Shown one piece after another: positions 47,852 through 58,738 of a DNA stretch of 64,000 bases. Numbering within the stretch: the stretch's first letter is position 1; every line of letters starts with the position of its first letter. Source of the DNA: Phanerodontia chrysosporium (Eukaryota > Basidiomycota > Agaricomycetes > Polyporales > Phanerochaetaceae); the NCBI GenBank assembly GCA_001910725.1, contig MJGA01000034.1, positions 124,001 to 188,000 of the forward strand. Direction: 5' to 3'. Position numbers and translations under genes: made by a program. The notes below the pieces were generated by a model. That model searched no databases, was not told where the DNA came from, and saw only the letters and a program-made list of their open reading frames with translations.

Positions 47852-49400
47852 ATGGCTGACGCTGATCAAATCACCCAAATCAACTGGACTGACATCACGT
47901 TGTCCTCGAACAATATTCAACTCTCTCACGAGACCACAGTTCAGACCATCTCCTCGGTCACAGCGTCGGAAGACATATCAGAGAACCAAAGGATCTTCAT
48001 CCAGGAATCGATCTACGCGGGGGTCATTGAAGCCTTCCGTCAGAATGAGGCTCACGTGGGGCACGTATTCAATGGGTTCCTCAATATTTTTAACGGGGCC
48101 ATGACCTCGATTCTGGAAAGGGTGGATGAAGTCCGCGGAGAGCTGGTCGAAATCCAGAAAATCACCTATGTCCAAGAATCCATGCTTGAAAGCATCAAGG
48201 AGATCGCAGACAATGCAGTCAAACAATTGAACGCCCTTCCAGCTGGTCACGATTCAGGAGGTGGTGCACCTGCTTGCCCCAAGTCCGCCCAACCACCGCT
48301 CTTCTTAGGTGAGAAGAACACGACGAAGTTTGAGGAATGGAAAAATCTGGTCGAACTGTGGAACAGCACTCAGGGCATCACAACGGACAAATAGCGCATA
48401 GTCAATGCATTGTCCCTGTTGCGCGAACCAGCCCTGAAGCTGATGCAACCACTGTTGGACAAGAATGCCAGAGGCAAGGACATGGGCTCAGTTGACAGTT
48501 TCTGGGCTAGTCTCCAGACGGTATATGGTCAAAAGGATGTTACGCGCACGGCAACGAAGGATCTCGAGAAGCTACTCAATAACAAGTTGGCCCTCCAGAA
48601 GGACATCATCGACTACTCGGTTTGCTTCAAGGTACTCCTCGACAATAACAGCAAGCCGTTCACGAATACGCATATGATTAACAAGCTATACGACAATGTC
48701 AAGGAGAAGCTGGACATCTTTGTGCTAGGTCGCGGTCACTCGAGTTGGCCTACAACCATGTCGGAATTTATGAAATATCTCGTTGAGGCATACAAGGAAC
48801 TCTACCCTGACCATGCAGCGACGCACATCTTCAGCAAAGGAAACTCACATGGCTGACCTGAATGCTATGGACATCAGCGCAGCTCAGACGGGCAAGGGCA
48901 AAGGCAAGGGGAAACAATAGACAAATTCACAGGAAGTCAAGAAGGTTTCAACTCCCTGCGCCATTTGCACTGAGCTGAAAAAGTTCGTGCATGCTAAAAT
49001 GCATGTTACTTCGGACTGCTTCTCGCTCAAGGACCAGAAGCCGCAACAGTCCTCTGGTAATAACAACAACGGCAAGGCCTCCTCCTCGAACGGGGGAAGT
49101 AACAATCAAGGAAAAGGCAAGAATGCAGCGGCAATCACCACCAAGAAAAACTCCTTCAACCAAGCGAAGGTCAGGATGGCTGAATTGGAGAAGAAGATCA
49201 CGGAACTGAGGCCGATAATGAAGTCGTCATCAATGTGGCCCACATCCACGAATGGACGGAGGAGAACGAGAAGGAGTTGAAACAGACTCCCCCGCAAAAA
49301 CCCGTTAATGAGCGGGAAGCTGTGTGTGCACGTATAAGGGCCCGAGCTGCTAAATACGTGAAATTGTCTGACCAGAAAGTGGATTTTCTCAATGACCTGT
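47852..49400 (+). pseudogene. G2 gag, degenerate
   Basis: Starts MADADQITQINWTDITLSS and runs as a helical capsid-like region (PPLFLGEKNTTKFEEWKNLV, WASLQTVYGQKDVTRTATKD). A basic GKGKGKGK stretch and a Cys/His finger follow (CAICTELKKFVHAKMHVTSDC). In-frame stops occur at 48392-48394 (TAG) and 48918-48920 (TAG), with frame changes near 48850 and 49205. The finger is C-x2-C-x11-H-x4-C, longer than the usual C-x2-C-x4-H-x4-C zinc knuckle. The assignment to gag rests on position and this architecture. Confidence 0.75.
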
Positions 49401-49401
49401 A

Positions 49402-49809
49402 GTGGATCCCTGCGTCCTACAGGTCAGTAATGCCGATAATGTACCCACGGCCGAGTCTACACTGGATGTAGATGGAGTAATTGACATTAATGTATTGAAT
49501 GTCTTGCGTAATAAATCATTATTGTTCAAACTTCCTATTACTCTGTGGGTATATGGTAAAAAAGCGCAGACAGAAGTCCTGGTTGATTCAGGTGCCACGA
49601 CGAGTTTCATCAATCACAGCTTCGTCGAAAAGAACAATCTGGTAACTATTAAGTTGGCAAATCCGTATGAAGTAAAAAATGCGGATGGAACGATCAATAA
49701 AGCAGAACGAATCACTCATGCCCTGCGAGTCTACTTGGAAATTGGAACACACAAACACACTCAGTACTTGCTCATGACAGATTTGCACAACAAATATATA
49801 TATATATAG
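49402..49809 (+). pseudogene. G2 aspartic protease
   Basis: Contains the retropepsin active-site motif VLVDSGATTSFINHSFVEKN, with D-S-G-A at about residue 61, and flanking beta-strand-like sequence. The frame ends inside a TATATATA repeat near 49795-49809. The link to the polymerase is lost there, probably by slippage in the repeat. Confidence 0.8.
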
Positions 49810-50201
49810 AGTATAAGTTCCTACACCGGCATAACCCAAAAATTGACTGGGCAAAAGGCAATTGGGAGTTCACCAGATGTCCTGAATCATGCAAAGTCTC
49901 CAACATGGCACAGAAAGTCCAAGCCCTTGACATCGAAATCAGCAATGACAAGGAGTTGGCAGAGCTCGAACTAGAGCAACCTTGGGAATTCTCACTGGAC
50001 GATATTGGAGAAGAGGATATTTCCCACCACATCAACTGAGTTGATTTCAGTAACCCAGAGGAACGAACGCAAGCTGAGGCTGTTGCTGACATCCTGGAAA
50101 AGGATGATGACGATACAGTTGACACCTCGCAATGGAAATCACAGGTACTGAGTTGGGTCCACAAATTCAAAAGCGTATTTAGTAAAACCAAGTCTGAACG
50201 C

Positions 50202-51834
50202 ATGCCCACCCACAAACCATGGGGCTATGCCATCGAATTTGAGGAAGGAGCAAAATTGCCCCCAATCAGAAAGGTGTACCTACTAGACCAGAGACAACGC
50301 TCGTCTTTCGATGAATGGATTCGAGAGGAACACCGAAAAGGCTACATAGAAGAGTCGAAGTCACCCATCGCTGCATCATTTTTTTTTCTTAAAGAAGGCC
50401 AATGGTAGTTTGCGACCTTGCATGGATTATCGCCCCTTGAACGGAATTATAAAGAAAAACTGTTATCCTATCCCTCGCATCACCGATTTAATCGATGCAC
50501 TATCTCAGGCGTCGATATTCACAAAGATTGACCTTCAATGGATATATAACAATGTCCACATCAAGGAAGGTGATGAGTGGAAAACAGCTTTTGTAACCAA
50601 GGACAATTTATTCTAGGCCAAAGTTATGTACTTTGGATTCGCAAACGCACTGGCAACATTCCAGAATATGATGAACAACATTTTTGAAGACCTTATCCGT
50701 CAAGGAAAGGTTATAGTCTACCTCGACGATATCCTCATCTTCGGCAACGACCACGAGGAATATCGGAAGATCGTACACGAAGTGTTGCAGCGACTGGAGG
50801 ACAACGACCTCTTCACAAAGGCAGAAAAATGTCTATTCAAGAAGGACAAGCTCGTCTATCTCGGCATGATTATATCCAAGAATCATTTAGAAATGGACTC
50901 TGCTAAAGTCATAGGTGTAATGGAGTGGTCCGTACCGACCAAGGTCAAGCACGTTAAGGCATTCCTTGGATTCGCAAATTTCTATCGCAGGTTTATTAAA
51001 GACTTTGTGGAGATCACGAAGCCACTCACGGTACTCACCAAGAAGGATCAATCATGGGAATGGGGTTCTGAACAGCAGAAGGTGTTTGACGACCTGAAAA
51101 AGGTGTTCACTTCTGCACCAATTTTACAAATTCTGGACAACGTTAACCCGTTCAGGCTCTCTACCAACGCGAGTGACTTCGCGATCAGTTCAGTTTTGTC
51201 ACAACTCGACCCAAACGATAAGATTTACCATCTGGTAACCTTCCACTCCAAGTCACTCAATGTTCACGAAAGGAACTATGAGATATACGACGAGGAGATG
51301 TTGGCCATAATCCGTGGGTTAGAAGAGTATAGGCACTTTCTAGAGGAACATCCAGAGAAATTTGAGATATGGTCAGACCATCAAAACCTGACTTATTTCA
51401 AGCAGGCCCGGAAATTGTCTCACTGTCAAGCTTGTTGGGCATTATACCTAACAAGATTCCATTTCACACTACACCACAAGCTGGGTGAAACCATGGAAGC
51501 TGGAGACCCTCTGTCCAGGAGACCAAATCATGAAGAGGAGGTAGAACTCGATAATCGCGACCATATTCTTCTGAAGCCAGAATTTTTTGCCAATCTGCTT
51601 GAAGTCTGTGTGATCAACACCTCCTATGATGCTCCAGTAAATGTCAATTTACTGCTCCAAGAGGTCAAGAAGGCTCTATTATCCGATCAAGTCACCGAGA
51701 ACTATCAATCATTACTCAAATCAGAGCCACGCGAGTTCAAGAAACCATTAGAGGAATGGAACTTTAAGAATGGATTGCTACTCTTCCGGGGACATATCTA
51801 CATACCAAAGGATAAGAATGAGGACTTACGATGA
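50202..51834 (+). pseudogene. G2 reverse transcriptase and RNase H
   Basis: Ordered gypsy RT motifs: KPWGYAIEFEEGAKLPP, YIEESKSPIAASFFFLK, RPCMDYRPLNGIIKKNCYPIPRI, FTKIDLQW, YFGFANALATFQNMMN and the intact catalytic YLDDILIFG (YLDD at 50719-50730). KCLFKKDKLVYLGMIIS and FLGFANFYRRFI follow. RNase H follows with LSTNASDFAISSVLSQ, HSKSLN.HERNYEIYDEEMLAII and FEIWSDHQNLTYF, ending in AGDPLSRR. The frame is broken at a T9 run near 50380-50388 (one T too many for the family frame), by a TAG at 50614-50616 and by the TGA at 51832-51834. Confidence 0.9.
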
Positions 51835-52920
51835 CAAGTAGTCCAAATGCACCACGACCACCCATTAGCTGGACATTCAGGCAGGTGGAAGACCTACGAA
51901 CTTGTCTCCCGAAACTATTGGTGGCCAGAAATGTCTGTCTTCATCAAGAAATATGTCACAAACTGCGATATGTGTCAGCGAATGAAGAATCGCACACAGC
52001 AGACCTACGGACAACTCATACCCAATAAGGTACCTAACGGACCTTGGGAAGTTATTACTATCGACTTGATTACTCAGTTGATGCCGTCAAGAGGAAAGGA
52101 TGCCATCCTCGTCGTTGTATGCCAACTCACCAAGAGAGCACGTTTCTTTGTGATAATGAACAAATTCTTTGCTAAAGACCTCGCAAAGATCCTGATGGAT
52201 AGAATTTACCCTATCCACGGACTACCTTTGCAGATAATCTCAGATAGAGGAACTCAATTCGTGGCTGAACTCTTTCAAGAATGGTGTAAGCTACTCAATA
52301 TCGAGTCAGTGATGTCTACGGCATATCACCCTCAAACAGATGGTCAAACAGAATGAGTAAATCAAGTTCTAGAACAGTACCTATGCTGCTTTGCTGATAA
52401 TGTCAATCACGAAGACTGGGTTGATTATCTGCCCACTGCAGAATTCGCCTACAACAATGCAGCACATGAAAGTACAAAGGACACGCCGTTCTTTCTAGAA
52501 TATGGTAGACACCCACAGGCAGGACCAACTCTCGATAAGCAAGCCAAAAGCAAAGACTTGAACGAGATATTTAGACTTAGACAAAACGCCCAAGACAAGA
52601 CCAAAGCAGCCCTACAACTAGCAGCAAACTGTATGAAGTGAAACTATGACCAGAATAAGCAAGAAGTGCCATTTAAAGTTAGTGACAAAGTCATGCTGAA
52701 TTCAAAGGATTACCAAACCACTCAACACATGCTGACACCGAGGTATCTGGGACCGTTCGAAATCATCGAACAACTATTCAAAGTAACCTTCAAGGTGAAA
52801 TTGCCTCCACAATACAGAGCATATCACCCGGTGTTCCATGCTAGTAGACACCTATTCTACACCCTCCATTGTTGGCCAACGAGCCACACCACCAGGGCCA
52901 GAAGTTCACAACAGAGAGTT
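51835..52920 (+). pseudogene. G2 integrase
   Basis: Has the N-terminal zinc-binding HHCC region (HHDHPLAGHSGRWKTYELVS ... NCDMCQRMK). The catalytic core keeps all three acidic residues: Asp in VITIDLIT, Asp in IISDRGTQF, and Glu in YHPQTDGQTE. The C-terminal GPFEII..YL-type beta module is near 52740-52840 (YLGPFEIIEQLFKVTFKVKL). Stops interrupt it at 52354-52356 (TGA) and 52639-52641 (TGA). Confidence 0.88.
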
Positions 52921-53104
52921 CGAGTACAAGGTTGAGAAAATTCTCAACCATAAAACTACTGGGCATGTTAGAAAACAAAACTGGTACATGGTTTGATGGA
53001 AGGGTTATGGGTCAGAAGAAGACAAATGGGAACCAGAGAGTAATCTGAAAGGTGCTAAAGAGAAGATCGCAGAATTTTGGCGCGTTCAGAACAAAGAAGC
53101 ACCT
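52921..53104 (+). pseudogene. G2 chromodomain
   Basis: After the integrase comes EYKVEKILNHKTTGHVRKQNW, then YMV, a TGA at 52994-52996, and WKGYGSEEDKWEPESNL followed by a charged helix (KGAKEKIAEFWRV). The aromatic and WEPE positions are those of a chromodomain, which in chromoviruses directs integration to heterochromatin. The stop replaces the residue before WKGY. Confidence 0.85.
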
Positions 53105-53551
53105 ATGGAAACAGACAGTTTAGAACTCGATGAAGAGGAAACCCTTCAGATCGTTCTAGATGGTGGAAAAACACCATCCAAGTGCACCACCAGGACAGCA
53201 GACTGGGATCTGTATGCAGCACAAGACGTAACAATTCCAGCAGGAGACCGCAAACTCATCAGCACAGGCATTCATATCCAAGTTCCAACTGGAAACTATG
53301 GACAAATTGCACCACGATCAGGACTTGCACTCAAAGGCATTCATGTCGGCACAGGAGTTATCAACCAGGACTACACAGGTATTGTCAAAATACTACTTCT
53401 TAACACAAGCGACAGTGATTTCACAGTCACAACTGGAGATAGGGCGGCTCTATTAATCCTGTAGAAAATTGCCGATGCTGACATAGAAGTTGTCGAAATG
53501 CTACAGTCAACCGATCGTAGTTCAGACAGGTTTGGATTCACTGGAAAATAA
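53105..53551 (+). pseudogene. dUTPase domain at the 3' end of G2 pol
   Basis: Five trimeric-dUTPase motifs can be traced. They are ADWDLYAA (I), GQIAPRSGLALKGI (II), GTGVINQDYTGI (III), GDRAALLIL (IV) and a weak C-terminal RFGFTG (V) before TAA at 53549-53551. Between motifs IV and V there is an in-frame TAG (53461-53463). In motif III the usual catalytic Asp (GVIDxDY) is Asn (53363-53365). A dUTPase removes dUTP and limits uracil incorporation during DNA synthesis. Downstream of the chromodomain is an unusual place for it in a gypsy element. The domain call is firm; whether any copy is active is unknown. Confidence 0.9.
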
Positions 53552-53592
53552 AAAAGTCTACTCTCGGAAGTTCGAATCTGAAGAGGGGGTAC

Positions 53593-54117
53593 TGTCACAG
53601 TTTTCCAATTTCCTATGGTTTTATTCTCGTTAGCACTCAGTAGGCACTAGGAGTTAGGGTTAGGAACTAGGGTTAGAACAGGCACACGTCAGAATGTGGT
53701 CACGTGTTGATCACGTGCTGCGAATGGACTTAGAGTTATGTGAGGATCTTATCTTTATCTTATCTATGATGTAGACGTTCCAGTACATGGGTATAGTAGA
53801 TAGCCAGACCCAGAGTCCGGGTAGTGTATTATAGAATAGCGTAGAAGGTTCTGGACACATCTGGTACTCGGCTTTAGACTTCGCCGAGCCTGAAGTGTCT
53901 TGGCAAGTATCGCACCATCATCACGCCATCGCGCATGTGATGGGCAATATCAAGAGTCTCGGGTAGTACCAGGGGTCCTCCCCTTCATGTATATATACCG
54001 GACTCTGCTGGGCTTAAGTTCCCAGCATCATCTACCTCGTCTACCACCACTTCACTCTCGCAGTCAAGTCCAACCCCACCAAAGCTACTAAGGTAAGTAG
54101 CGGGGTTTACTTTGACA
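53593..54117 (+). repeat. 3' LTR of G2
   Basis: 525 bp, starting TGTCACAG and ending TTTGACA, followed directly by the target duplication ATTAG. It matches 45528-46053 throughout, including the TATA element and the AGCATCATCTA word. Confidence 0.93.
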
Positions 54118-54853
54118 ATTAGTACTCACTGGACCCTCATTGTCCTAGCCGTCCTAACTGTAACTAATGCAAACCTAGCCTATCTAATTGACAGCTACTT
54201 GGCAGTGAACTTACCATAAAGACGTCTAGGGAGCACCTTCTATTTGCTATGGATCTCCCTGCTGCAAATCAGCAATGACTATCGAGAGAACGATACGCAC
54301 GAGGCATGCGAACAGCTTGCTTGCGATGGCAGGCAAGATGTGTCATGTTGAGTCACAGAGCGTAACCACCAATTTGCAGGCAAGTGTGATACAAAGTGAC
54401 ATTATGTCATTGCTCGTGTTCTTCCTGAACATGGCTCTGTGCCTGGCTATACTCCTTCCCTCATCACGCTGCGAGACTCAACCCATCAAGCAGGACCTGT
54501 TCCTCGTCTCACATCCTGGTATGTCCCCAACACTCTTAACATTGCTGCAACCTCATAGGGACAAGCAAGTCAGTGGTAGCGTCAATATTTGCACGTACAT
54601 AGTCATTCTATAACTGCGCAACACAGTAGGTTGCACCAGAGATACTTACCAGAATAGACAACATGTGGGTGATAAGCGAGGCGTAGGGTGGGCAGCTTGC
54701 ATCAACCCATCCAAGAACAGAGAGATAAAAGGAGTCATTCTGGGTGCGTGTTCCCTTCCATCCAGACTTGTGCTCACATTGATTGTTTCGCTGCAGATTT
54801 GACTTTGCCCGCAGCAATCGCAACTGAAGCTGGTCACACGCAACCTGGGACGA

Positions 54854-55460
54854 ATGGTGCCGCGACTGATGCACCAGAGGTCTCCCTTCCACAACTTGTT
54901 ATCCCGCCGGCACCACCTGACGAGGCGCCCATTCATCGCAAGACACACGTTCAAAGTGGAATGGCAAGGTGAAACTAAGCCCGAGATCCCGGCTTCTCTG
55001 GTTGCTTTGCTTGCAATAGCAGTGAGTACATTTATGACCTATCATATGGGTACATCTTTCACAAATGCATGTACAGGTGTACGCTGCGCTCACCGACTAC
55101 AAAAACAGACTTGCACTCGGTAAGAAGAGTGCAGACTTCTCTGCTGACAGCTACGCGAAGGTTTACGGCAGACATTGGAAGGCACTGGAGGAGGTCAAGC
55201 AGAAACGTCCTCGAGGACCTGTTTCAGCATATGAAGTAAGTATTTGTTCAAGTCTTGCACGAAACTGTACTGATCATGGTATGCAGGAGTGGTTATCGCG
55301 AGACGTCAACTTAGAATATTGCGGCAGATATCCTGGAGGGCTTGGACTTGAATGGCATGCCAGAGGACGCTTAGACATAGACGCGCTACCATTAGATAGT
55401 TGTCTTGATGTGCAATTCAAATGCCTTGGTTCCCTAAAGTGCAGTGCAAATATTGTGTGA
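54854..55460 (+). pseudogene. DUF6532-like host gene fragment inside G1
   Basis: Opposite in strand to G1, it keeps an exon-intron structure. Exons end at 55020 and 55237 and resume at 55078 and 55288, with clean GTGAGT..CAG and GTAAGT..CAG introns. The joined product includes RPFIARHTFKVEWQGETKPE, IPASLVALLAIAVYAALTDYKNRL, FSADSYAKVYGRHWKALEEVK and a short end. The VYAALxxYK...FSxxxYxxVYxxH pattern is what I associate with the basidiomycete domain DUF6532, often found near transposons. The 5' exons (before 54854) are unclear and the function is unknown. It is probably part of an insertion that separated G1 RNase H from integrase. Confidence 0.5.
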
Positions 55461-55719
55461 ATATTTTGCCCTAGTTCACCCTATTTTGAGCTCTTTCAGA
55501 TCCAACTAGCTGTCGACGAGGCCCGCACGAGAACTAAATTAGGTCAAATTAGCCAGCCGTCCAGTGGCAACCTTGGTAATTAATTCTATTTGTGCTATTC
55601 TACTAATTTTCCTAATTATGCTTGACTAGTACTATTCTAGTCCTATCTAGGTCAGGAAGTTTTTCCAGATGAGTGTTCCTGTGGTTGCAGCAACTGTCAA
55701 CCATCTCACTTGCACACGA

Positions 55720-56893
55720 GAATGAAGGGCCAGCGAGCGCGCTGCTCAGTGCGCAGTGCGCAGAGCCGCAACGAACATGGGATTGCAGGACATACTATCC
55801 ACGAATGTGTTCAAGTGCCCTGAGATGTACTTTATAATGTAATCATACTGGCTCAGTAGTTCTTACCAGCAGGCTTGTCTCCAGAAGAGATGCTTCTGGT
55901 CATCAAAGTTCTCTAGAGTCTTATAATCCGTGTAGATCTTGATGGGCATGCCGATAAGGTCAATGTGCCCTTGTTTCAGTGCGTCCATGATCAAAAAGAG
56001 CTCCTTCTCATGGACGGAGTAGTTGAGTTCCGCTTCCTTGAATTGTTGCAATTTGAAAGCGACAGGTCGCGCAGTCTCGAGGGTTTCGCCATAAGAGAGC
56101 ACGGCACTGGAAAAGGTGTCGCTGGCATTTATGCAGATGAAGATGTGATTGTTGCCCATGTTATTGTGATCTATGATGGCCAAACATTCACAGGAGGTGA
56201 CGAGTTGTTTGACCGCATCGAATGCTGCTTGATGACTGTCTATCCAAAAAAAATGATTTCTCAGCCTGTTTCGTCGTGAGCGGGGTGAGGATCGAAGCGT
56301 GGGCTGCGAGTGCAGGCAAGAAGTTTGAGATGTACCGAATAAGACCGAGGAACAAGCATACATTACTGGTGGATTGAGGTGTGGGCCATTGTAAGATTTT
56401 CTCAACCTTCTTGCTGTCAGCCTCGATACCCCTGCGAGAAATATGGTGGCTGAGGAAGTCGAGTTTGGTGGTGAAAAGCAAAGTTTTTTTTTGGTGAGCA
56501 GTACAACACATGGATACAAAGGGCCTCCAAGACCTTCGTGATGTTCACGCGGTGCTCCTTGAGTGTCTGAGACCAGATAGCGATGTCATTGATGTAGACA
56601 TGACAAAACGTGCCAATGTATGGGTGTAACACATCAAACATACACCGTTGATGCATGGCTGGTATATTGCGGCACTCCTGGGGCATCACGGTCCACTCGT
56701 ATAATCTGAAGGGTGTTGTAACTGCAGTGTACTTGACATTGTCTGAGTGCATTTTGGTTTGAAAGAAACTGTCGAACATGTCCAGCTTGCCGAAGAACTG
56801 TTCCGTGCTGACATCCAACAGAATTTCCTGGACTGACAGGAGCAGATGCACATCTGGAACAGTGTTTGAGTTCAGTTTGCAGTAGTCGTTCAC
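55720..56893 (-). pseudogene. G1 reverse transcriptase and RNase H, degenerate
   Basis: Gypsy RT motifs on the minus strand: FGKLDMFDSFFQTKMHSDNV, YTAVTTPFRLYEWTVMPQEC, HVYINDIAIWSQ, FLSHHISRRGI, FLGLIRYISNFLPALA. RNase H follows with ICINASDTFSSAVLSYG, ELNYSVHEKELFLIMDALK, YTDYKTLENFDDQK and SQYDYIIKYISGHLNTF. The catalytic tetrad reads YIND instead of YxDD (Asn codon at 56590-56588), which should abolish activity. Frameshifts lie near a T run at 56484-56490 and a stop at about 55860. Confidence 0.85.
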
Positions 56894-56992
56894 CTAACAA
56901 GGCATGGCAGTGGGATCGCCCTTTGGAATGAGAAACACTGGCGAGACGTATTCAGAGCTTGAAGAACACATGCATCCAGAGTCGAGGTGACC

Positions 56993-57676
56993 CTAGAGCA
57001 AGATTTTCCAGGCCTTGCAGTGATTCTTCGAACAAGAATACTGCTGTTTTACAATAATCATGTTGGTTTCTCTGAGCAAGAAGCTGTGGTGCACCGTGTC
57101 AGGCAGGCGATGGACGGGCGGAATGGCCTGAAAAATGCCGGTGTAGTTCTCCATATACGCAACATGTTCATGCTGTAAGGTCTCGCGTTCTGCAGCAATC
57201 TTGACGTACTCACGCACGGCAGCGACAACAAACTTGATTGAGGGTGCAGCCTTGAGAGAGTTGTTGGCGAGCAGAGGTGACACCGGAGTGGTCAGACGGT
57301 GTGCACGTATTTTAGGCTTCTTGACTTGCTGTGGCTTCCTGGGAATACGGTGCAGTAAATCCCTGATGGAGCTGCGGGGACAGACCGAGTGATGAGCTAA
57401 ATCGATAACCAAGTCATTGACGTTGAAGAAAGGCAAGCCTAATATTACAGGATGGCACAAGGTCTGAACGACCAAGGCCCGACAAGTCTGAAACATCCAA
57501 GAGAAATTCTTTGTTGATATACATAGTTTAATCCACTTGTCCGCAACACACCTGCCCCCCACACTGAATGTACCAGTAAACTTGTATAGTTTGGGGAGTT
57601 TGCGTTCCCATAGACCAAGGTGAGTGACAAACTCAGCGCGTATGAGCACTATGGGGGAGCCAGTGTCAATGAACAT
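56993..57676 (-). pseudogene. G1 aspartic protease region
   Basis: Begins MFIDTGSPIVLIRAEFVTHL, a retropepsin-like D-T-G-S active site, with a second half ...VILGLPFFNVNDLVIDL (ILGLPF strand typical of retroelement proteases). The tail (AAVREYVKIAAERETLQHEH) leads toward the polymerase. The ORF is open for 227 codons but disconnected from gag and RT. Confidence 0.8.
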
Positions 57677-57699
57677 TCAGATGGGGTTAGAGGAGAACG

Positions 57700-58738
57700 A
57701 GATGGTGGTGTGTATGACTGCAGACCATGAGAGGTGGGAGGATGTGATCGGAGGAGGGATGTACCCGTTATCAGACTCAGAATCAGTCGTGACGGTGTCA
57801 CTGCCAGAGCTAAGGACCGCCAAGCAGACAACAATTGGTGATGCAGAAAGCTGTTCATCAGGTGCAGTGTCAGTGTTGATGGCCACAACAGGCTTGGAGG
57901 TGTGCTTGGCTGCGGGTTTTCTGGGATAATGGGCTTGTACTTCGCTGAGTCGGGAAAGCTGTTCGGACAGTTGGCAGTGGTGTGTGAGACGTTAGACTGA
58001 CAATATTTAAAGCAACTGTTGGTCGCCCGCAGGTGGTCACGCTCGTTGCTGATGAGTTTGGATAAGGTCTTCATGATGAAGGAACTGGAAGCCTGTTCAG
58101 CATGAGGTCATGGAGCTGAGGGAGCTGGCTTGTTACGCTTGGGATAGAGTTTGAACTCCTTTTCGTGCTTGACCTTCTCTTGACAATACTTCTTATCGTA
58201 TTCGTTGACCTGCGCCTTCTATTTTTCAAATTTGGTGATGGCAAGGACTTCGTCTTCCTGGCAATACTTGCGACCCTGCAGAACAGCCCAATGTTCGGCA
58301 TAGTGGTGGAGCTGCTGGTCGTTGTAGTGGAAGGAATGTCTGACAAGGAGGAGGTTAAGTCATTAGAGCAATTCAACCCAGGTGTCGAAGTATTCATCCG
58401 TACCTTGGTGAGAGTGAACAATGTGGCTACTGACATCCAGTTTCCACTTGGGTGCGAGCCAGCGTCCTCGGAAAGCTTTCATGAAGTCGGTGAACTTTAT
58501 AGCATCGTAGGTTGCCGAGTCATTGAAGTACCAATCTTGGACTAGTTCATCCTCACAGTCTGCGACTGTTATGGGAACTTAGTCATCTGCAGCAAATTTC
58601 TTCGTATTGAAGTGATGGCGGCAATGATGTTCGAAAGTGGAGACTATCTCGGGGGTAATGGTGCCCTCCGTAAGGATGGGTGGGTATTTGGGTCCAAAGG
58701 ACTTGACAGTAGCGAGGCCCTTGTTCATGGTGTATGTA
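57700..58738 (-). pseudogene. G1 gag, degenerate
   Basis: Reads MNKGLATVKSFGPKYPPILT, a capsid-like middle (FMKAFRGRWLAPKWKLDV) and a Cys/His knuckle remnant (CFKYCQSNVSHTTANCPN), all broken by several stops. Identified by position before the protease and by the knuckle. Confidence 0.7.

Larger units (their letters stand above)
45528..54117 (+). mobile_element. Ty3/gypsy chromovirus G2 with an extra 5' ORF and a dUTPase domain
   Basis: Complete 8.59-kb LTR retrotransposon inserted in G1. Its 5' LTR is 45528-46053 and 3' LTR 53593-54117, both TGTCACAG...TTTGACA. It is flanked by perfect 5-bp duplications ATTAG (45523-45527 and 54118-54122). Internal order is a self-complementary primer site (46056-46066), a leader, an unknown ORF (46933-47664), gag, protease, reverse transcriptase, RNase H, integrase, chromodomain, dUTPase and a purine-rich tract (AAGAGGGGGT) before the 3' LTR. 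This gene order plus the chromodomain places it among chromoviruses. Frameshifts and TGA/TAG stops make this copy defective. Confidence 0.92.

Noticed and set aside
50380..50410. Programmed frameshift at the T9 run in G2 RT
   Set aside because: The run is inside the RT domain and not at a gag-pol border, and other frameshifts and stops surround it. A slippage mutation or base-call error is simpler.
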